Translations under genes and position numbers: made by a program
Notes under the pieces: generated by a model
Told to the model about the DNA's origin: nothing
Database searches by the model: none
The model's input: only the letters and a program-made list of their open reading frames with translations
DNA from: Gemmatimonadota bacterium
Lineage (GTDB): Bacteria; Gemmatimonadota; Gemmatimonadetes; Gemmatimonadales; GWC2-71-9
Assembly: GCA_009692185.1 (NCBI GenBank)
Contig: SHZT01000001.1
Location: 62,001-126,000, forward strand
DNA length: 64,000 nt
Reading direction: 5' to 3'
In this document: positions 17,141 through 26,111 of the stretch, one piece after another
How positions within the stretch are numbered: the first letter of the stretch is position 1
Layout: each line of letters opens with the position of its first letter

Positions 17141-18133
17141 TTGCGTAGACGGAGCGGCTGGTCCGCCCCCTTCGCAGCGGTGTTTCTTGCCGCCTGCGCG
17201 GCCGATGGCATTTCCGGAGGTCCGCAACCCGCCAGCCTTTCGAGCAGCGCCGAGGCCACGCCCGCCGCGCTGTGGCAGTTGCCGTCTCAGCAGTGCCGCG
17301 CCGGTGACCCGACCGACTGCGCGCAAACCAACAGTTATGTAATGCAAACCCGGAATGGAAGCCTCATCGTCATGGACGGTGGCTCCATGCACGACGCCCA
17401 GTACCTGCGCCAGTTCCTCACGGATCACAGCGATTCGACTCCCCATGTTGCCGCCTGGTTCATATCCCACCCACACGTCGATCACGTCGGCGCGCTGACC
17501 AAGATTCTCCAGGACGGCAAGTACAAGCCCGAGTTGGCCGTGCACATTGACCGGATTTACGGCTCGATGCTGCCCGCAGACACGGTGGCGAAGTACCCGT
17601 GGCCGGAGGCGGGACCCGAGGAAGTCCAGACCGTGAACGCCTTTGAGACCGCGGTGACGGCGATCAACGCGGTGGTCACCGAAGTGGAGGCGGGCCAGGT
17701 CATCGTGATTGACAACGTGACGATCGAGATCCTGGCCGCGAAGAATCTCGAGATCACCTGGAACGTGGTGAACAACTCCAGCGTGGTGATGCGCGTCTCC
17801 GACGGAACCAAGTCTATCCTGTTCACCGGCGATCTCGGGTCCGAAGCCAGCCAGAAACTGCTGAAGAGCCGCTTCGCGAGCCGGCTGAAGGCGGACTACC
17901 TGCAAGTGTCTCATCACGGCCAGAAGGGCGCGGACCGGGCCTTCTACGACGTGGTCGCCCCCACGTACTGCCTCTGGCCGACTCCGCGCGCGGTCTGGAA
18001 CCTGCCGACCACCAAGACCACGCTGGACTGGATGAGCCAGATGGGCGTCCTGCGCCACTATCGCCAGTTCGATGGCCTGGTCGGCATCGATACGCTGACG
18101 AGGGCCTCCCGGCGTTCCCCCCCGCCGCGTTAG
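17141..18133 (+). CDS. Metallo-beta-lactamase-fold lipoprotein, ComEC-like hydrolase domain
   Basis: 330 residues from a TTG start. The N-terminus (SAPFAAVFLAACAADG) is a lipoprotein signal with lipobox LAAC. HPHVDHVG is the metal-binding motif of the metallo-beta-lactamase fold; LFTGDLG and QVSHHGQKG match the ComEC/Rec2-like subgroup. It would be an extracytoplasmic hydrolase; the substrate is unknown. It is a single plus-strand gene in the middle of minus-strand polysaccharide genes and its 3' end overlaps the next gene by 4 bp in convergent orientation. Confidence 0.82.
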   Translation: MRRRSGWSAPFAAVFLAACAADGISGGPQPASLSSSAEATPAALWQLPSQQCRAGDPTDCAQTNSYVMQTRNGSLIVMDGGSMHDAQYLRQFLTDHSDSTPHVAAWFISHPHVDHVGALTKILQDGKYKPELAVHIDRIYGSMLPADTVAKYPWPEAGPEEVQTVNAFETAVTAINAVVTEVEAGQVIVIDNVTIEILAAKNLEITWNVVNNSSVVMRVSDGTKSILFTGDLGSEASQKLLKSRFASRLKADYLQVSHHGQKGADRAFYDVVAPTYCLWPTPRAVWNLPTTKTTLDWMSQMGVLRHYRQFDGLVGIDTLTRASRRSPPPR

Positions 18134-19341
18134 GGATTTTCCCGCCGTTCTCCGCCCTGAAGCCCCGCAACGATCTGCTTCACCGCTGTCCCCGGAGCGA
18201 ACAACGTCCCCGCCATCTCGCGCCCCTGTGACGCCATGACCTCGCGCCCGGCCCGGTCGTCCGCCATGGATTCGGCAACCGTCCGCAGGGCTTCGACCGC
18301 ATCGTCAACCACCACCCGGCCCACGCCCCCGTTCTCGATGAGACCGACCAGGTCGTTGTTCGCATTGGTTCGGGCGAGCACCGGGAGCCCGGCGCGCAGG
18401 TAGGCCAGGAACTTGCCGGGGATATTGTGCGTGCGGTGCCGAACGTCCAGCGCGACCAGCCCCACGTGGCACTGCGCCAATAACCCGGGCACCTCGGCGG
18501 GATCTATTTCGTCGCGGAAGAGCACATTGTCCAACCCCAGTCGTTCGGCACTCGCCCGGAGCCGCGGCAGTTCACTCCCCCGCCCCACGAACAGGAAACC
18601 GATGTCCTTCCGGTGCTTCAGGCGCTCGGCCAGGTCCACCAGCGCGTCCGGCGCCTGCGCGACCCCCATGTTCCCGGCGTAGACGAATATCGTGCGGCTG
18701 GCCAGCGTGGTCGCCGCGACGGAAATGCTGCACCCCGTGTCGGGCGCCGGCGCGAGCCAGTTCCACAGCACCTCGATGCGGAGCCCCTGCTTCTGCCCCA
18801 GGTGCTCGAGGTACGGGCCATTGGACGGCGCCTGGATGCCGATGACGTCCGCCGCGTTGTGCTGCTGCCGCTCGAACATCTTGAAGACGCGATACGCCAG
18901 GCCCCGGCGCATCAGGCCAAGGTCAACCGCCCATTCGGGAAAAATATCTCGCAGGATGAGATAGCTGCGGCAGTTGGACGCCTGCTTGAGCGCGCTGACC
19001 AGCGGCCCGAAGAAAATGGACGGCGAATACCACACGACGCCATCCCATCGCGTCGCCGCGAGCGGGCTTTTGCGAAGGCCGCGGAGCATGGCCCATGGGA
19101 GCGCCATTTCGGCCACGGTGCGCCGGAGGTAGCCGGTATCCCGGGTGCGCGGCGCCCGGAGCCTGAGTACCTGGATGCCATCCACGGCCTCGAGCGTCCA
19201 CGGCCGGCCCAGGGTTTCGTCGGGCACCATGACCGTGGGCTCGTGTCCCTGCGCCATGAACTCGTGCGCGAGGTCCTGCATCTGCACCGCAACGGAGTAC
19301 CGCGCGGGCGGATACGCGACGGCGATCAAGGCCACGCGCAC
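18130..19341 (-). CDS. WbuB-like glycosyltransferase family 4
   Basis: 403 residues from a GTG at 19341, 2 bp after the epimerase stop; the open frame continues upstream but inside that gene. SYLILRDIFPEWAVDLGLM is typical of WbuB-type enzymes that transfer L-FucNAc or L-QuiNAc. VYAGNMGVAQAPDALV and the C-terminal HNIPGKFLAYLRAGLP complete the GT-B donor site. It sits directly downstream of the 2-epimerase that finishes UDP-L-HexNAc synthesis, so it probably transfers that sugar. It is the last gene of the 20-gene block. Confidence 0.87.
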   Translation of the reverse strand: MRVALIAVAYPPARYSVAVQMQDLAHEFMAQGHEPTVMVPDETLGRPWTLEAVDGIQVLRLRAPRTRDTGYLRRTVAEMALPWAMLRGLRKSPLAATRWDGVVWYSPSIFFGPLVSALKQASNCRSYLILRDIFPEWAVDLGLMRRGLAYRVFKMFERQQHNAADVIGIQAPSNGPYLEHLGQKQGLRIEVLWNWLAPAPDTGCSISVAATTLASRTIFVYAGNMGVAQAPDALVDLAERLKHRKDIGFLFVGRGSELPRLRASAERLGLDNVLFRDEIDPAEVPGLLAQCHVGLVALDVRHRTHNIPGKFLAYLRAGLPVLARTNANNDLVGLIENGGVGRVVVDDAVEALRTVAESMADDRAGREVMASQGREMAGTLFAPGTAVKQIVAGLQGGERRENP

Positions 19342-19343
19342 GG

Positions 19344-20426
19344 CTAGAAGAAGTTCGTGATTTGACTGCGAAGCGCGTTGATCACCACGTTGGACGGGGA
19401 GTGCCCCTCGGCAAAATCGTACTCCACGGCCCAGGGCTCCGTGACTGCCGTGGCCACGGACTCCTCGATGTTGACGGGGTCCATGCCGGAAACGATCGTG
19501 CCGCCGCTCTCGACGGTTTCGGGACGTTCTGTCGCCATGCGGAGCGCAACGTTCGGGACCCGGTAGAACAGCCCCTCTTCCGCCGCCGTGCCGGAATCGG
19601 ACACGACGCAGAACGATTCCTTCAGCAGGCGATTCCAGTCGTAGAACCCGAGCGGCGCCATGACCCGCACGCCCTTCGGGATTGGGATGGCGCCGAGCTT
19701 GCTCTTGGTGCGGGGGTGCATGGGGTAGATCACCTCGCGCTTGAACCGCTCCGCGATGCGCCCGCAAGCCGCAATAATCCCCTTCAGTGATTCCGGACGA
19801 TCTACGTTCTCGCTCCGGTGCGCCGACATCAGGATGTAGCCTTTCGCGGTAAGTCCGAGCTGCGCAAGGATATCGCTCTGCTCCACCTGCGGCGCGAACG
19901 CCCGCATGGCCTCGAACGTCGTGTTGCCGGTGACGAAGATCTTGGACGGGTGGATATTCTCGCGGATCAGGTTCTCCCGGTGGTACTGGTTGTATGGGAG
20001 CAGAATGTCACTCATGTGGTCGATCAGGATGCGGTTCCGCTGCTCCGGCATCCGCCGGTCCCAGGCGCGGAGCCCTGCTTCCATGTGGAAGACCTTGATC
20101 CCCCGGTTGGCCGCCGGCATGACGGAGAGGCCGCTGTAGGTGTCTCCCAGGATCAGCAGGGCATCCGGCTTCACCTTCTCCATGAGCGCATCGGACTTGA
20201 CCACCACGTCTGCGACTTCCTTGCCATAGCTCGAGGTATCGATCCCCAGCTGGTAGTCCGGCTCGCGGAGCTTGAGGTCGCGGAAGAAGAAGTCCTTCAA
20301 TTCCGTCGTGAAGTTCTGGCCCGTGTGCACCATGACGTGCTCGAAATTGAGCTCGTCGAGTTTCTTGAGCGTTCCCCACATCTTGATCATTTCGGGACGG
20401 GTCCCGAATACCGACATGACTTTCAT
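19344..20426 (-). CDS. UDP-N-acetylglucosamine 2-epimerase family (WecB/FnlC/WbvD type)
   Basis: 360 residues with the non-hydrolysing epimerase blocks VFGTRPEMIKM, VHTGQN, ILGDTYSGLS, HMEAGLRAWDRRMPEQRNR, YILMSAHRSENVD and SDSGTAAEEG. In the L-amino-sugar pathway this class inverts C2 of UDP-L-talosamine- or rhamnosamine-type intermediates, giving UDP-L-FucNAc or UDP-L-QuiNAc. The dehydratase and RmlD-like reductase of the same pathway are two and three genes upstream. A plain WecB role (UDP-ManNAc) is the alternative. Confidence 0.88.
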   Translation of the reverse strand: MKVMSVFGTRPEMIKMWGTLKKLDELNFEHVMVHTGQNFTTELKDFFFRDLKLREPDYQLGIDTSSYGKEVADVVVKSDALMEKVKPDALLILGDTYSGLSVMPAANRGIKVFHMEAGLRAWDRRMPEQRNRILIDHMSDILLPYNQYHRENLIRENIHPSKIFVTGNTTFEAMRAFAPQVEQSDILAQLGLTAKGYILMSAHRSENVDRPESLKGIIAACGRIAERFKREVIYPMHPRTKSKLGAIPIPKGVRVMAPLGFYDWNRLLKESFCVVSDSGTAAEEGLFYRVPNVALRMATERPETVESGGTIVSGMDPVNIEESVATAVTEPWAVEYDFAEGHSPSNVVINALRSQITNFF

Positions 20427-21730
20427 GGGCTCACTTCAGGGAAGGTCGGCATCGCAACCGAGGATAGATGCGGAGTCACGGGAAAAGAGATCATTCGCAC
20501 CTCGGGCAGCGGCACAATCATCCGCCCCCCTTTCTCAAGGTACATCTCGTTCTTCTCAGCGATTTCCTCGATGAAGCTCCACGCAAACACCAGTACATAG
20601 TCCGGCGGGGTTGCCTGATCCAGAATCGTCCGCGGATGAATGACGAAGTGGGACCCCGGCGTGTAGAACCCCGCCTTGGCCGGCGCATCGTCAATCATAT
20701 ACTCCAGGTGACGATGGTCGATTCCGCAGTACTGAATGACCGTGTTCGCCCGACCCGAGGCGCCGTAGCCCGCCACGGTCTTCCCGCTTTGCCGGAGCCT
20801 GTTCAACAGATGCCTCAATTGCGCCTTGCGCTCACCAACATCCGCGGCAAAACGAAGAAACGTTTCAGGCCGATGAAACCCCTTCGCCAACTCCTCCTCC
20901 CGAAGCGCGTTGACCGCCGGTGAGACGGTGGCGCTGTGCTTACTGCCCTTCTTGCAGACATAGAACCGCATTGACCCGGCGTGAATCGGGATCGGCTTCA
21001 CGTCGAACACCATCAGGTCGTACCGGTCGAAATGCTTCATGGCCGAGAGGAGCGAATAGTAGTACAGGTGCTCGTGATAGATCATGTCGTACTGCAGTTC
21101 TTCGATGACCTTGCCGAGGTAGTGCACCTCGAACACGAATACGCCATCGTCGTTCAGCGCGTTACGCACGGTACGGGTAACCCCCTGGATGTCAGGGATA
21201 TGCGCGTACACGTTGCTGGCCATCACGAGGTCGACCTTACCGTGATTCGCTACGATCCGTTCACCGACCGCCTCGGTGAAGAAATCGTTGATCACGGTCA
21301 CTCGGGGATCGGCAATAGTGTTCACAATATTGGTCGCTGGGTCTACGCCGATCACGGTGCGGATCTTTTGGTCTGCGAGTGGGCGAAGGAGGACTCCGTC
21401 GTTGCACCCGAACTCGATGACCGTCGAAGTCTCCGGAGTGAGGAACCGCGACGTCACCTCCATAGCATGCTCCCGAAAATGGGCCCGCAGCGTTCCGATC
21501 GACGACGAAAAGTAGAAATAGTCCTGAAAGAGAACTGTTGGACTCACTTTGTCGATGACCTGAACGGCGAAGCAATGGTCGCAGAAGTACAGGCGCAGGG
21601 GGTAGGTCGCCTCGCCGGCGAACTGCTCCGGCTTGAGAAAGGCGCCGGCAAGCGCGACCCGCCCGAAGTCGATGACTTCGGACATCGCCGTGCTGTCACA
21701 AAAGGAACAGCGAGGAGGACTACTTGCCAC
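20423..21730 (-). CDS. Sugar C-methyltransferase (TylC3-like, three-domain)
   Basis: 435 residues from a GTG, starting 11 bp inside the end of the dehydratase gene. Cysteines CSFC and CDHC form the N-terminal zinc-binding domain. TVIEFGCNDGVLLRPL is the SAM motif, YHEHLYYYSL is the conserved catalytic block, and GYGASGRANTVIQY starts the C-terminal domain. These enzymes C-methylate keto-sugar nucleotides, usually at C3. It is a distant paralogue of the enzyme at 26947. Its place inside the UDP-L-sugar genes suggests a second branched sugar, or that it acts on the CDP branch. Confidence 0.87.
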   Translation of the reverse strand: MASSPPRCSFCDSTAMSEVIDFGRVALAGAFLKPEQFAGEATYPLRLYFCDHCFAVQVIDKVSPTVLFQDYFYFSSSIGTLRAHFREHAMEVTSRFLTPETSTVIEFGCNDGVLLRPLADQKIRTVIGVDPATNIVNTIADPRVTVINDFFTEAVGERIVANHGKVDLVMASNVYAHIPDIQGVTRTVRNALNDDGVFVFEVHYLGKVIEELQYDMIYHEHLYYYSLLSAMKHFDRYDLMVFDVKPIPIHAGSMRFYVCKKGSKHSATVSPAVNALREEELAKGFHRPETFLRFAADVGERKAQLRHLLNRLRQSGKTVAGYGASGRANTVIQYCGIDHRHLEYMIDDAPAKAGFYTPGSHFVIHPRTILDQATPPDYVLVFAWSFIEEIAEKNEMYLEKGGRMIVPLPEVRMISFPVTPHLSSVAMPTFPEVSP

Positions 21731-22736
21731 GCAGTTCCCGCTGGATGAACTCGAGGGTCAGCAACAACTGCTTCACCTTCGCCACGTCGAGCCGCTCGGT
21801 ATTGTGGGAGGTGTAGTCCTCCCGGCGGGACACCCCCTCTTCGCCGACACTCAAATACTTGCTGTAATTGAGGTCCCGGTCATCGGCCGGCACGCAGTAG
21901 TAGCGCTCGGTCTCCACCGCCCGTGCCACCTCCTCGCGGGACAGCAGGGACTCATTGAGCTTCTCGCCGTGCCGGGTGCCGATGACCTTGATCGGGTTGT
22001 CCTTGCTGAACACTTCTTTCAGGGCCTGGGCAAGATCGAGAATGGTGCACGCCGGGGCCTTCTGGACGAAAATGTCGCCCTGTTTCCCGTGCTCGTACGC
22101 GTGAATCACCAGCGCCACCGAATCATCGAGCGACATCAGGAACCGGGTCATGTTGGGGTCCGTCACGGTCAGCGGCTCGCCCCGTTTCAACTGGCCGACG
22201 AAGTGCGGAATCACCGAGCCGCGGGACGCCATGACGTTCCCGTACCGGGTGGCGCACAGCACGGTCTCGCCGTCGTTCTGCCTCCGGGCCCTGGCCACCA
22301 TGATCTTTTCCATCAGCGCCTTGGACATGCCCATGGCATTGATGGGGTAGACCGCCTTGTCCGTACTCAGCACCACGACCCGCCCCACGCCCAGGGCGAT
22401 CGCGGCCGCCATCACGTTCTCCGCGCCGAGCACGTTGGTCTGCACCGCCTCGAGCGGGTAGAACTCGCAGGAGGGCACCTGCTTGAGCGCCGCGGCGTGG
22501 AACACCAGGTCCACGCCCTTCATGGCCTGCTCGATGCTCTTGTAGTCCCGCACGTCGCCGATGAAGAACTTGAGCTTCTCGTGACTCAGCGCGACCCGCA
22601 TGGCCTCCTGCTTTTCCTCGTCCCGGCTGAAAATGCGGATCTCCCGGAGATCGGTGGACAGGAAACGCTTGAGCACGGCATTGCCGAACGAGCCGGTGCC
22701 CCCGGTGATCATCAGGACTTTGTTTGTGAACGGCAT
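21720..22736 (-). CDS. UDP-GlcNAc 4,6-dehydratase / 5-epimerase (FnlA/WbjB/CapE type)
   Basis: 338 residues. MITGGTGSFGNAVLKRF is the NAD site; IFSRDEEKQEAMR, FHAAALKQVPSCEFYP, STDKAVYPINAMGMSKALMEK and ATRYGNVMASRGSVIP are characteristic of the soluble dehydratases that also epimerise C5. The Met in place of the catalytic Tyr (MGMSK) is a known feature of this subgroup. The product is a UDP-4-keto-6-deoxy-L-HexNAc, the first step to UDP-L-FucNAc or UDP-L-QuiNAc. The stop of the RmlD-like gene is 1 base upstream. Confidence 0.92.
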   Translation of the reverse strand: MPFTNKVLMITGGTGSFGNAVLKRFLSTDLREIRIFSRDEEKQEAMRVALSHEKLKFFIGDVRDYKSIEQAMKGVDLVFHAAALKQVPSCEFYPLEAVQTNVLGAENVMAAAIALGVGRVVVLSTDKAVYPINAMGMSKALMEKIMVARARRQNDGETVLCATRYGNVMASRGSVIPHFVGQLKRGEPLTVTDPNMTRFLMSLDDSVALVIHAYEHGKQGDIFVQKAPACTILDLAQALKEVFSKDNPIKVIGTRHGEKLNESLLSREEVARAVETERYYCVPADDRDLNYSKYLSVGEEGVSRREDYTSHNTERLDVAKVKQLLLTLEFIQRELRGK

Positions 22737-23606
22737 CTAGGATCCCTTCGAGACGTGGTCTTCGTGCATGGACCGGATCAGGTCAGGCCAGGCCGGCGCC
22801 ACGTACCCCGTGGCCGCCCGGAACCGGTCGGTGCTGAGTGAGCGATCGATGACAACCCGTTCGTCCGGCTTAAGCGTGATCGCCTTCCCGTAAGCGCCGG
22901 CCACCAACCGCAGCAGCTCGCACTTGGAAATCGGCTGGGCCGCCACGTGGTACACGCCGGTCAGCTCCGGCCGGGGCATCACGAAGTCCCGAATGATCCG
23001 GGCCAGTTCCATCGTCGGCAACCCGGAGAAGATGGCGCGGGTGAAACACCGGCACTCCCCCTCTTGGGCCAGGAACCATTCCAGGAGGCCGTGCGCGGAC
23101 CCGAGTTCGTGACCGATCATGGACGTGCGAATCGTAATCGCGTGCGGGGCGTCCACCTCTCCCTGGAACTTGGCGATCCCGTAGGCGTCCGCGGCGTCCG
23201 GCTGGTCCGCCTCCGAGTACCCGCCACGGGAACCGGAGAACACCCCGTCTGAACTGATATGTATCAGCCGCGCAGAGTAACGCCCGCAGGCGGCCGAGAG
23301 ACGCTGCGGCAAGACAGCCAGCACCGGGTTCAAGCGGGCCGCGTTGCCCTCCTTGATGTCCTTCGACGACGCCGACAGGCAGTTGATCACGACGCCCGGC
23401 TTGACGTACTCCAGGACCCGGTCCAGCTCGGCCTGGTCTTCAAGGTCGCGGCACATCACCAGGCGCTCGGCGAGCCCGCGTGGAAAGAACTTCCCCACAC
23501 CGGGGTCCCGGACCGTTCCCCTCACGTGCAATTCCGGGTTCGCGCCCAGCACGCGGAACACCGTGTTGCCGAGCAACCCGGACGCGCCGAGCACGAGGAC
23601 CCTCAT
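22737..23606 (-). CDS. RmlD-like nucleotide-sugar reductase (WbvR type)
   Basis: 289 residues with VLVLGASGLLGNTVF, ISSDGVFSGSRGGYSE and AYGIAKFQGE (Tyr-x3-Lys). It is an RmlD-family SDR. Known UDP-L-FucNAc reductases of the WbjC/CapF kind carry an extra cupin domain and are about 370 residues; this protein lacks it, so it resembles WbvR, which works with WbvB and WbvD to make UDP-L-QuiNAc. I therefore favour a quinovosamine-type product. The assignment to that branch is inferred from length and neighbours. Confidence 0.82.
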   Translation of the reverse strand: MRVLVLGASGLLGNTVFRVLGANPELHVRGTVRDPGVGKFFPRGLAERLVMCRDLEDQAELDRVLEYVKPGVVINCLSASSKDIKEGNAARLNPVLAVLPQRLSAACGRYSARLIHISSDGVFSGSRGGYSEADQPDAADAYGIAKFQGEVDAPHAITIRTSMIGHELGSAHGLLEWFLAQEGECRCFTRAIFSGLPTMELARIIRDFVMPRPELTGVYHVAAQPISKCELLRLVAGAYGKAITLKPDERVVIDRSLSTDRFRAATGYVAPAWPDLIRSMHEDHVSKGS

Positions 23607-24367
23607 GATTGTGAAATCAGCGAGCGCTTCTCCGCCGCCGTGGGGTAGTTGATCAACACCGCCTTGAACTTCCCCCGGTACACGAACAGGCTCCCGGCCG
23701 AGGCCCCGAGCTGGCCGAACCGGAACAGCAACAGCCGGATATGCTCCAGTGACCCCGCCCCGCCAAGAATGGTCAGGGGCACGTGAATAGCCTCATACAT
23801 CTCTTCCACCAGCTGAAGATCGTAGCCCTCCATGACGCCATCCTGGTCGATCGCGTTGACGATGATCTCGCCCGCGCCGGCACTTTCGAAGTGCTTCCCG
23901 AGCTCGACCGGGGTCTTCCCGCTCCCCTCGGTGCCGCGCCGGGTGAACACCTCGTACTTCCCGCCGACCTTCCGGACATCCAGGATGACCACGACGCTCT
24001 GGTTCCCGACGATGCGCGCCGCATCCGATACCAGGGCGGGCACCTCCAGTGCCGCCAGCCCCACGGCGACCTTTTCGACCCCCAGCTTGATGATGCGCTG
24101 TACTTGCTCGGCGGTTCTGACCCCACCGCCGTAACACAGGGGCATCCGGCATTCCTGGGCCACGTTCGCGATCATCTGGTAGTCCGGCTCCCGCTGCTCC
24201 GCGCTGGCGTCGATGTCCAGGATCACCAGCTCATCAACTTCTTTTTCGTTGAAGATCTTGACGGCATTGATCGGGTCACCGACGTAGCGGTGGTCCTGGA
24301 ACCGGACGGACTTGACCAGTCCCCGGTCCTTCACCAGGAGGCACGGGATGATGCGGGAAACGAGCAT
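23603..24367 (-). CDS. wbuZ: HisF-like cyclase subunit of sugar amidotransferase (WbuZ type)
   Basis: 254 residues of a HisF-like TIM barrel: MLVSRIIPCLLVKDRGLVK, LVILDIDAS, LCYGGGVRTAEQVQRII and EIIVNAIDQDGVMEGYDL. A second, non-histidine HisF next to a HisH and a WbpG/WbuX-type amidotransferase is the standard set that converts an N-acetyl group on a nucleotide sugar into an acetamidino group. No other his gene is present, which argues against histidine biosynthesis. It overlaps the RmlD-like gene by 4 bp. Confidence 0.88.
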   Translation of the reverse strand: MLVSRIIPCLLVKDRGLVKSVRFQDHRYVGDPINAVKIFNEKEVDELVILDIDASAEQREPDYQMIANVAQECRMPLCYGGGVRTAEQVQRIIKLGVEKVAVGLAALEVPALVSDAARIVGNQSVVVILDVRKVGGKYEVFTRRGTEGSGKTPVELGKHFESAGAGEIIVNAIDQDGVMEGYDLQLVEEMYEAIHVPLTILGGAGSLEHIRLLLFRFGQLGASAGSLFVYRGKFKAVLINYPTAAEKRSLISQS

Positions 24368-24369
24368 CG

Positions 24370-24975
24370 CTAGAGCCGGGCGAAGTTCTCAAGCAACTGG
24401 CTTCCCCATTGGTGGCTCTTCTCAGGATGGAATTGGACGCCGAGAATGTTCTCGTGGGCGATAGCGCAGGTGAACGTGCCGTCGTACCCGGTCGTGGCGA
24501 GCACGTCCGCGCCGCTGTCGCACGCGAAGTAGTACGAATGGAGGAAGTAGAACCGCGAGGTGTCGTCCAGGCCTTCCAGCAGGGGGTGCTTCCTGGCCGG
24601 GCTGACGTTGTTCCAGCCCATGTGCGGGATCCGTACGCCCTCGGCAGGCTGGAACTTCTTGACCTCGCCATCAATCCACCCGAGGCCGGGCCGCGCCCCC
24701 TCCTCGCTGGAACGAGCCATCATCTGGAGGCCCACGCAGACGCCGAGGACCGGCACCTTCTGCCGGATCACCATCTCGTCTAGCTGGTCCCGCATGCCGG
24801 ATTCATCGAGCAGGCGCATGGTGCAATCGAACGAGCCGACGCCCGGCAGGAGGATCTTCCGGGCGGGAGCCAGGTCGCCCCGGGACCGGGCGATGCTGAA
24901 CGGCTGACGCATCCGCTCGAAGGCATTGGCAAATGCCTTGATGTTGCCCATGCCGTAGTCCACGATGACGATCAC
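24370..24975 (-). CDS. wbuY: HisH-like glutaminase subunit of sugar amidotransferase (WbuY type)
   Basis: 201 residues of a class I glutamine amidotransferase: VDYGMGNIKAF, LLPGVGSFD, the nucleophile in LGVCVGLQMM (Cys near 80) and the His-Glu pair in GVQFHPEKS. It supplies ammonia to its HisF-like partner, 2 bp downstream. Its start overlaps the stop of the WbuX-like gene by 4 bp. Confidence 0.9.
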   Translation of the reverse strand: MIVIVDYGMGNIKAFANAFERMRQPFSIARSRGDLAPARKILLPGVGSFDCTMRLLDESGMRDQLDEMVIRQKVPVLGVCVGLQMMARSSEEGARPGLGWIDGEVKKFQPAEGVRIPHMGWNNVSPARKHPLLEGLDDTSRFYFLHSYYFACDSGADVLATTGYDGTFTCAIAHENILGVQFHPEKSHQWGSQLLENFARL

Positions 24976-26111
24976 CGGAACACCCGCCGCTCGATCCCCA
25001 GGACGCGGGAGACCTGCGCGCCGAGGGTGATCAGGAACAGGTTGTTCTTGTAGTCCCGGAAGCTCTTGTTCTCGCCGTCGAAGATCGCCTGGAACTCAGG
25101 GATAGTGAGCCCCAGCTTCTTGGCCACGTACTCGAATTCCCGGGTCATCGTGTCTTCATCCAGCTGGGGCGTCGAGACCATCTTCAACGCCTCGTCGCGC
25201 GTCAGCTGGCCGGTCAGGATCTCACTCGACAGGTAGGCCCGGCGCTTGTCGTACCCGAACTTCTTCGGTGTCCAGAACGACTCGTAGAACCGGGTGAAGC
25301 GCGACTCGTAGTGCTTCTGCGGGTAGGGCTGCCAGCCAAATCGCTCGCTGAGTTCCCTGATCGCGTCCTTCCTGATGTACGGCACCGAGTCCAGGAGCTT
25401 GATGACCTGGATGCCCTTGATCCACCGGTAATACGTCCGGTACTTGAGGATATCGCACATCGGGAACGTCGTGAGCGGGCGCGTCCCGAACCGGCGATGG
25501 ATGTCCTTCACGTGCCGCGTGTCGGTGGAGAAGTACGTCCAGTCCAGCGACTCCCGCACGCATTCGGTCGAGTTGTTGCCGCCGGTGATGACGTACTTGA
25601 AGTCGTGCTTCGCGGCAAAGTTGTAGATGGCGGAAAACAGGGCCAGGTCCTGCGGGGTATCCACGAACGGCACCTGGGACCGGAAAAACGCCAGCTGGAG
25701 GTCCTTCATTTCTTCCCAGTTCACCACTTCGGTCACCAGGTCCAGGTGGAGCCCCTCGATGATCTTCTGGATGTTGGAGACACCCAAGTCCGAGTTCCAG
25801 CCCGTATCGCAGTGAAAGATGAGCGGGCGCAAGCCGAACTTGGTCACCGCCGTGTACGTCACGTAGGAACTGTCCAGCCCGCCGCTGATCCCGATCAGGC
25901 AGTCATGATCCTTGCCCCGGCCCTCCGCCTTGATCTTCTCGATCAGGGGCCGGATCAGCGCCTCGCCCTTCGCGTTCGGGTTCCAGTTGGGCAGGATATT
26001 CGCGTGATAGTTTTGGCAATAGTCGCACCACCCACGGTCGTCGAACGTGATCTTGGGGTCGCTCGTGTCCATGATGCAGTTGGTGCAAATCTGGTAGTCT
26101 CGGTGTGTCAT
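24972..26111 (-). CDS. wbuX: N-acetyl sugar amidotransferase (WbuX/WbpG family)
   Basis: 379 residues with the N-terminal zinc-type cysteines CTNCIMD and CDYC, the ATP pyrophosphatase loop GISGGLDSSYV, FHCDTGWNS and TGGNNSTECVRESLDWTY. This family uses ATP and HisHF-delivered ammonia to amidate an N-acetyl sugar. WbuXYZ sets are known for FucNAm-type sugars in O-antigens. The adjacent L-HexNAc pathway suggests the substrate is UDP-L-QuiNAc or a related sugar. Confidence 0.92.
   Translation of the reverse strand: MTHRDYQICTNCIMDTSDPKITFDDRGWCDYCQNYHANILPNWNPNAKGEALIRPLIEKIKAEGRGKDHDCLIGISGGLDSSYVTYTAVTKFGLRPLIFHCDTGWNSDLGVSNIQKIIEGLHLDLVTEVVNWEEMKDLQLAFFRSQVPFVDTPQDLALFSAIYNFAAKHDFKYVITGGNNSTECVRESLDWTYFSTDTRHVKDIHRRFGTRPLTTFPMCDILKYRTYYRWIKGIQVIKLLDSVPYIRKDAIRELSERFGWQPYPQKHYESRFTRFYESFWTPKKFGYDKRRAYLSSEILTGQLTRDEALKMVSTPQLDEDTMTREFEYVAKKLGLTIPEFQAIFDGENKSFRDYKNNLFLITLGAQVSRVLGIERRVFR

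Noticed and set aside
24370-24975. HisH/HisF genes as part of histidine biosynthesis
   Set aside because: No other his gene is near and they flank a sugar amidotransferase; the Wbu-type role fits better.
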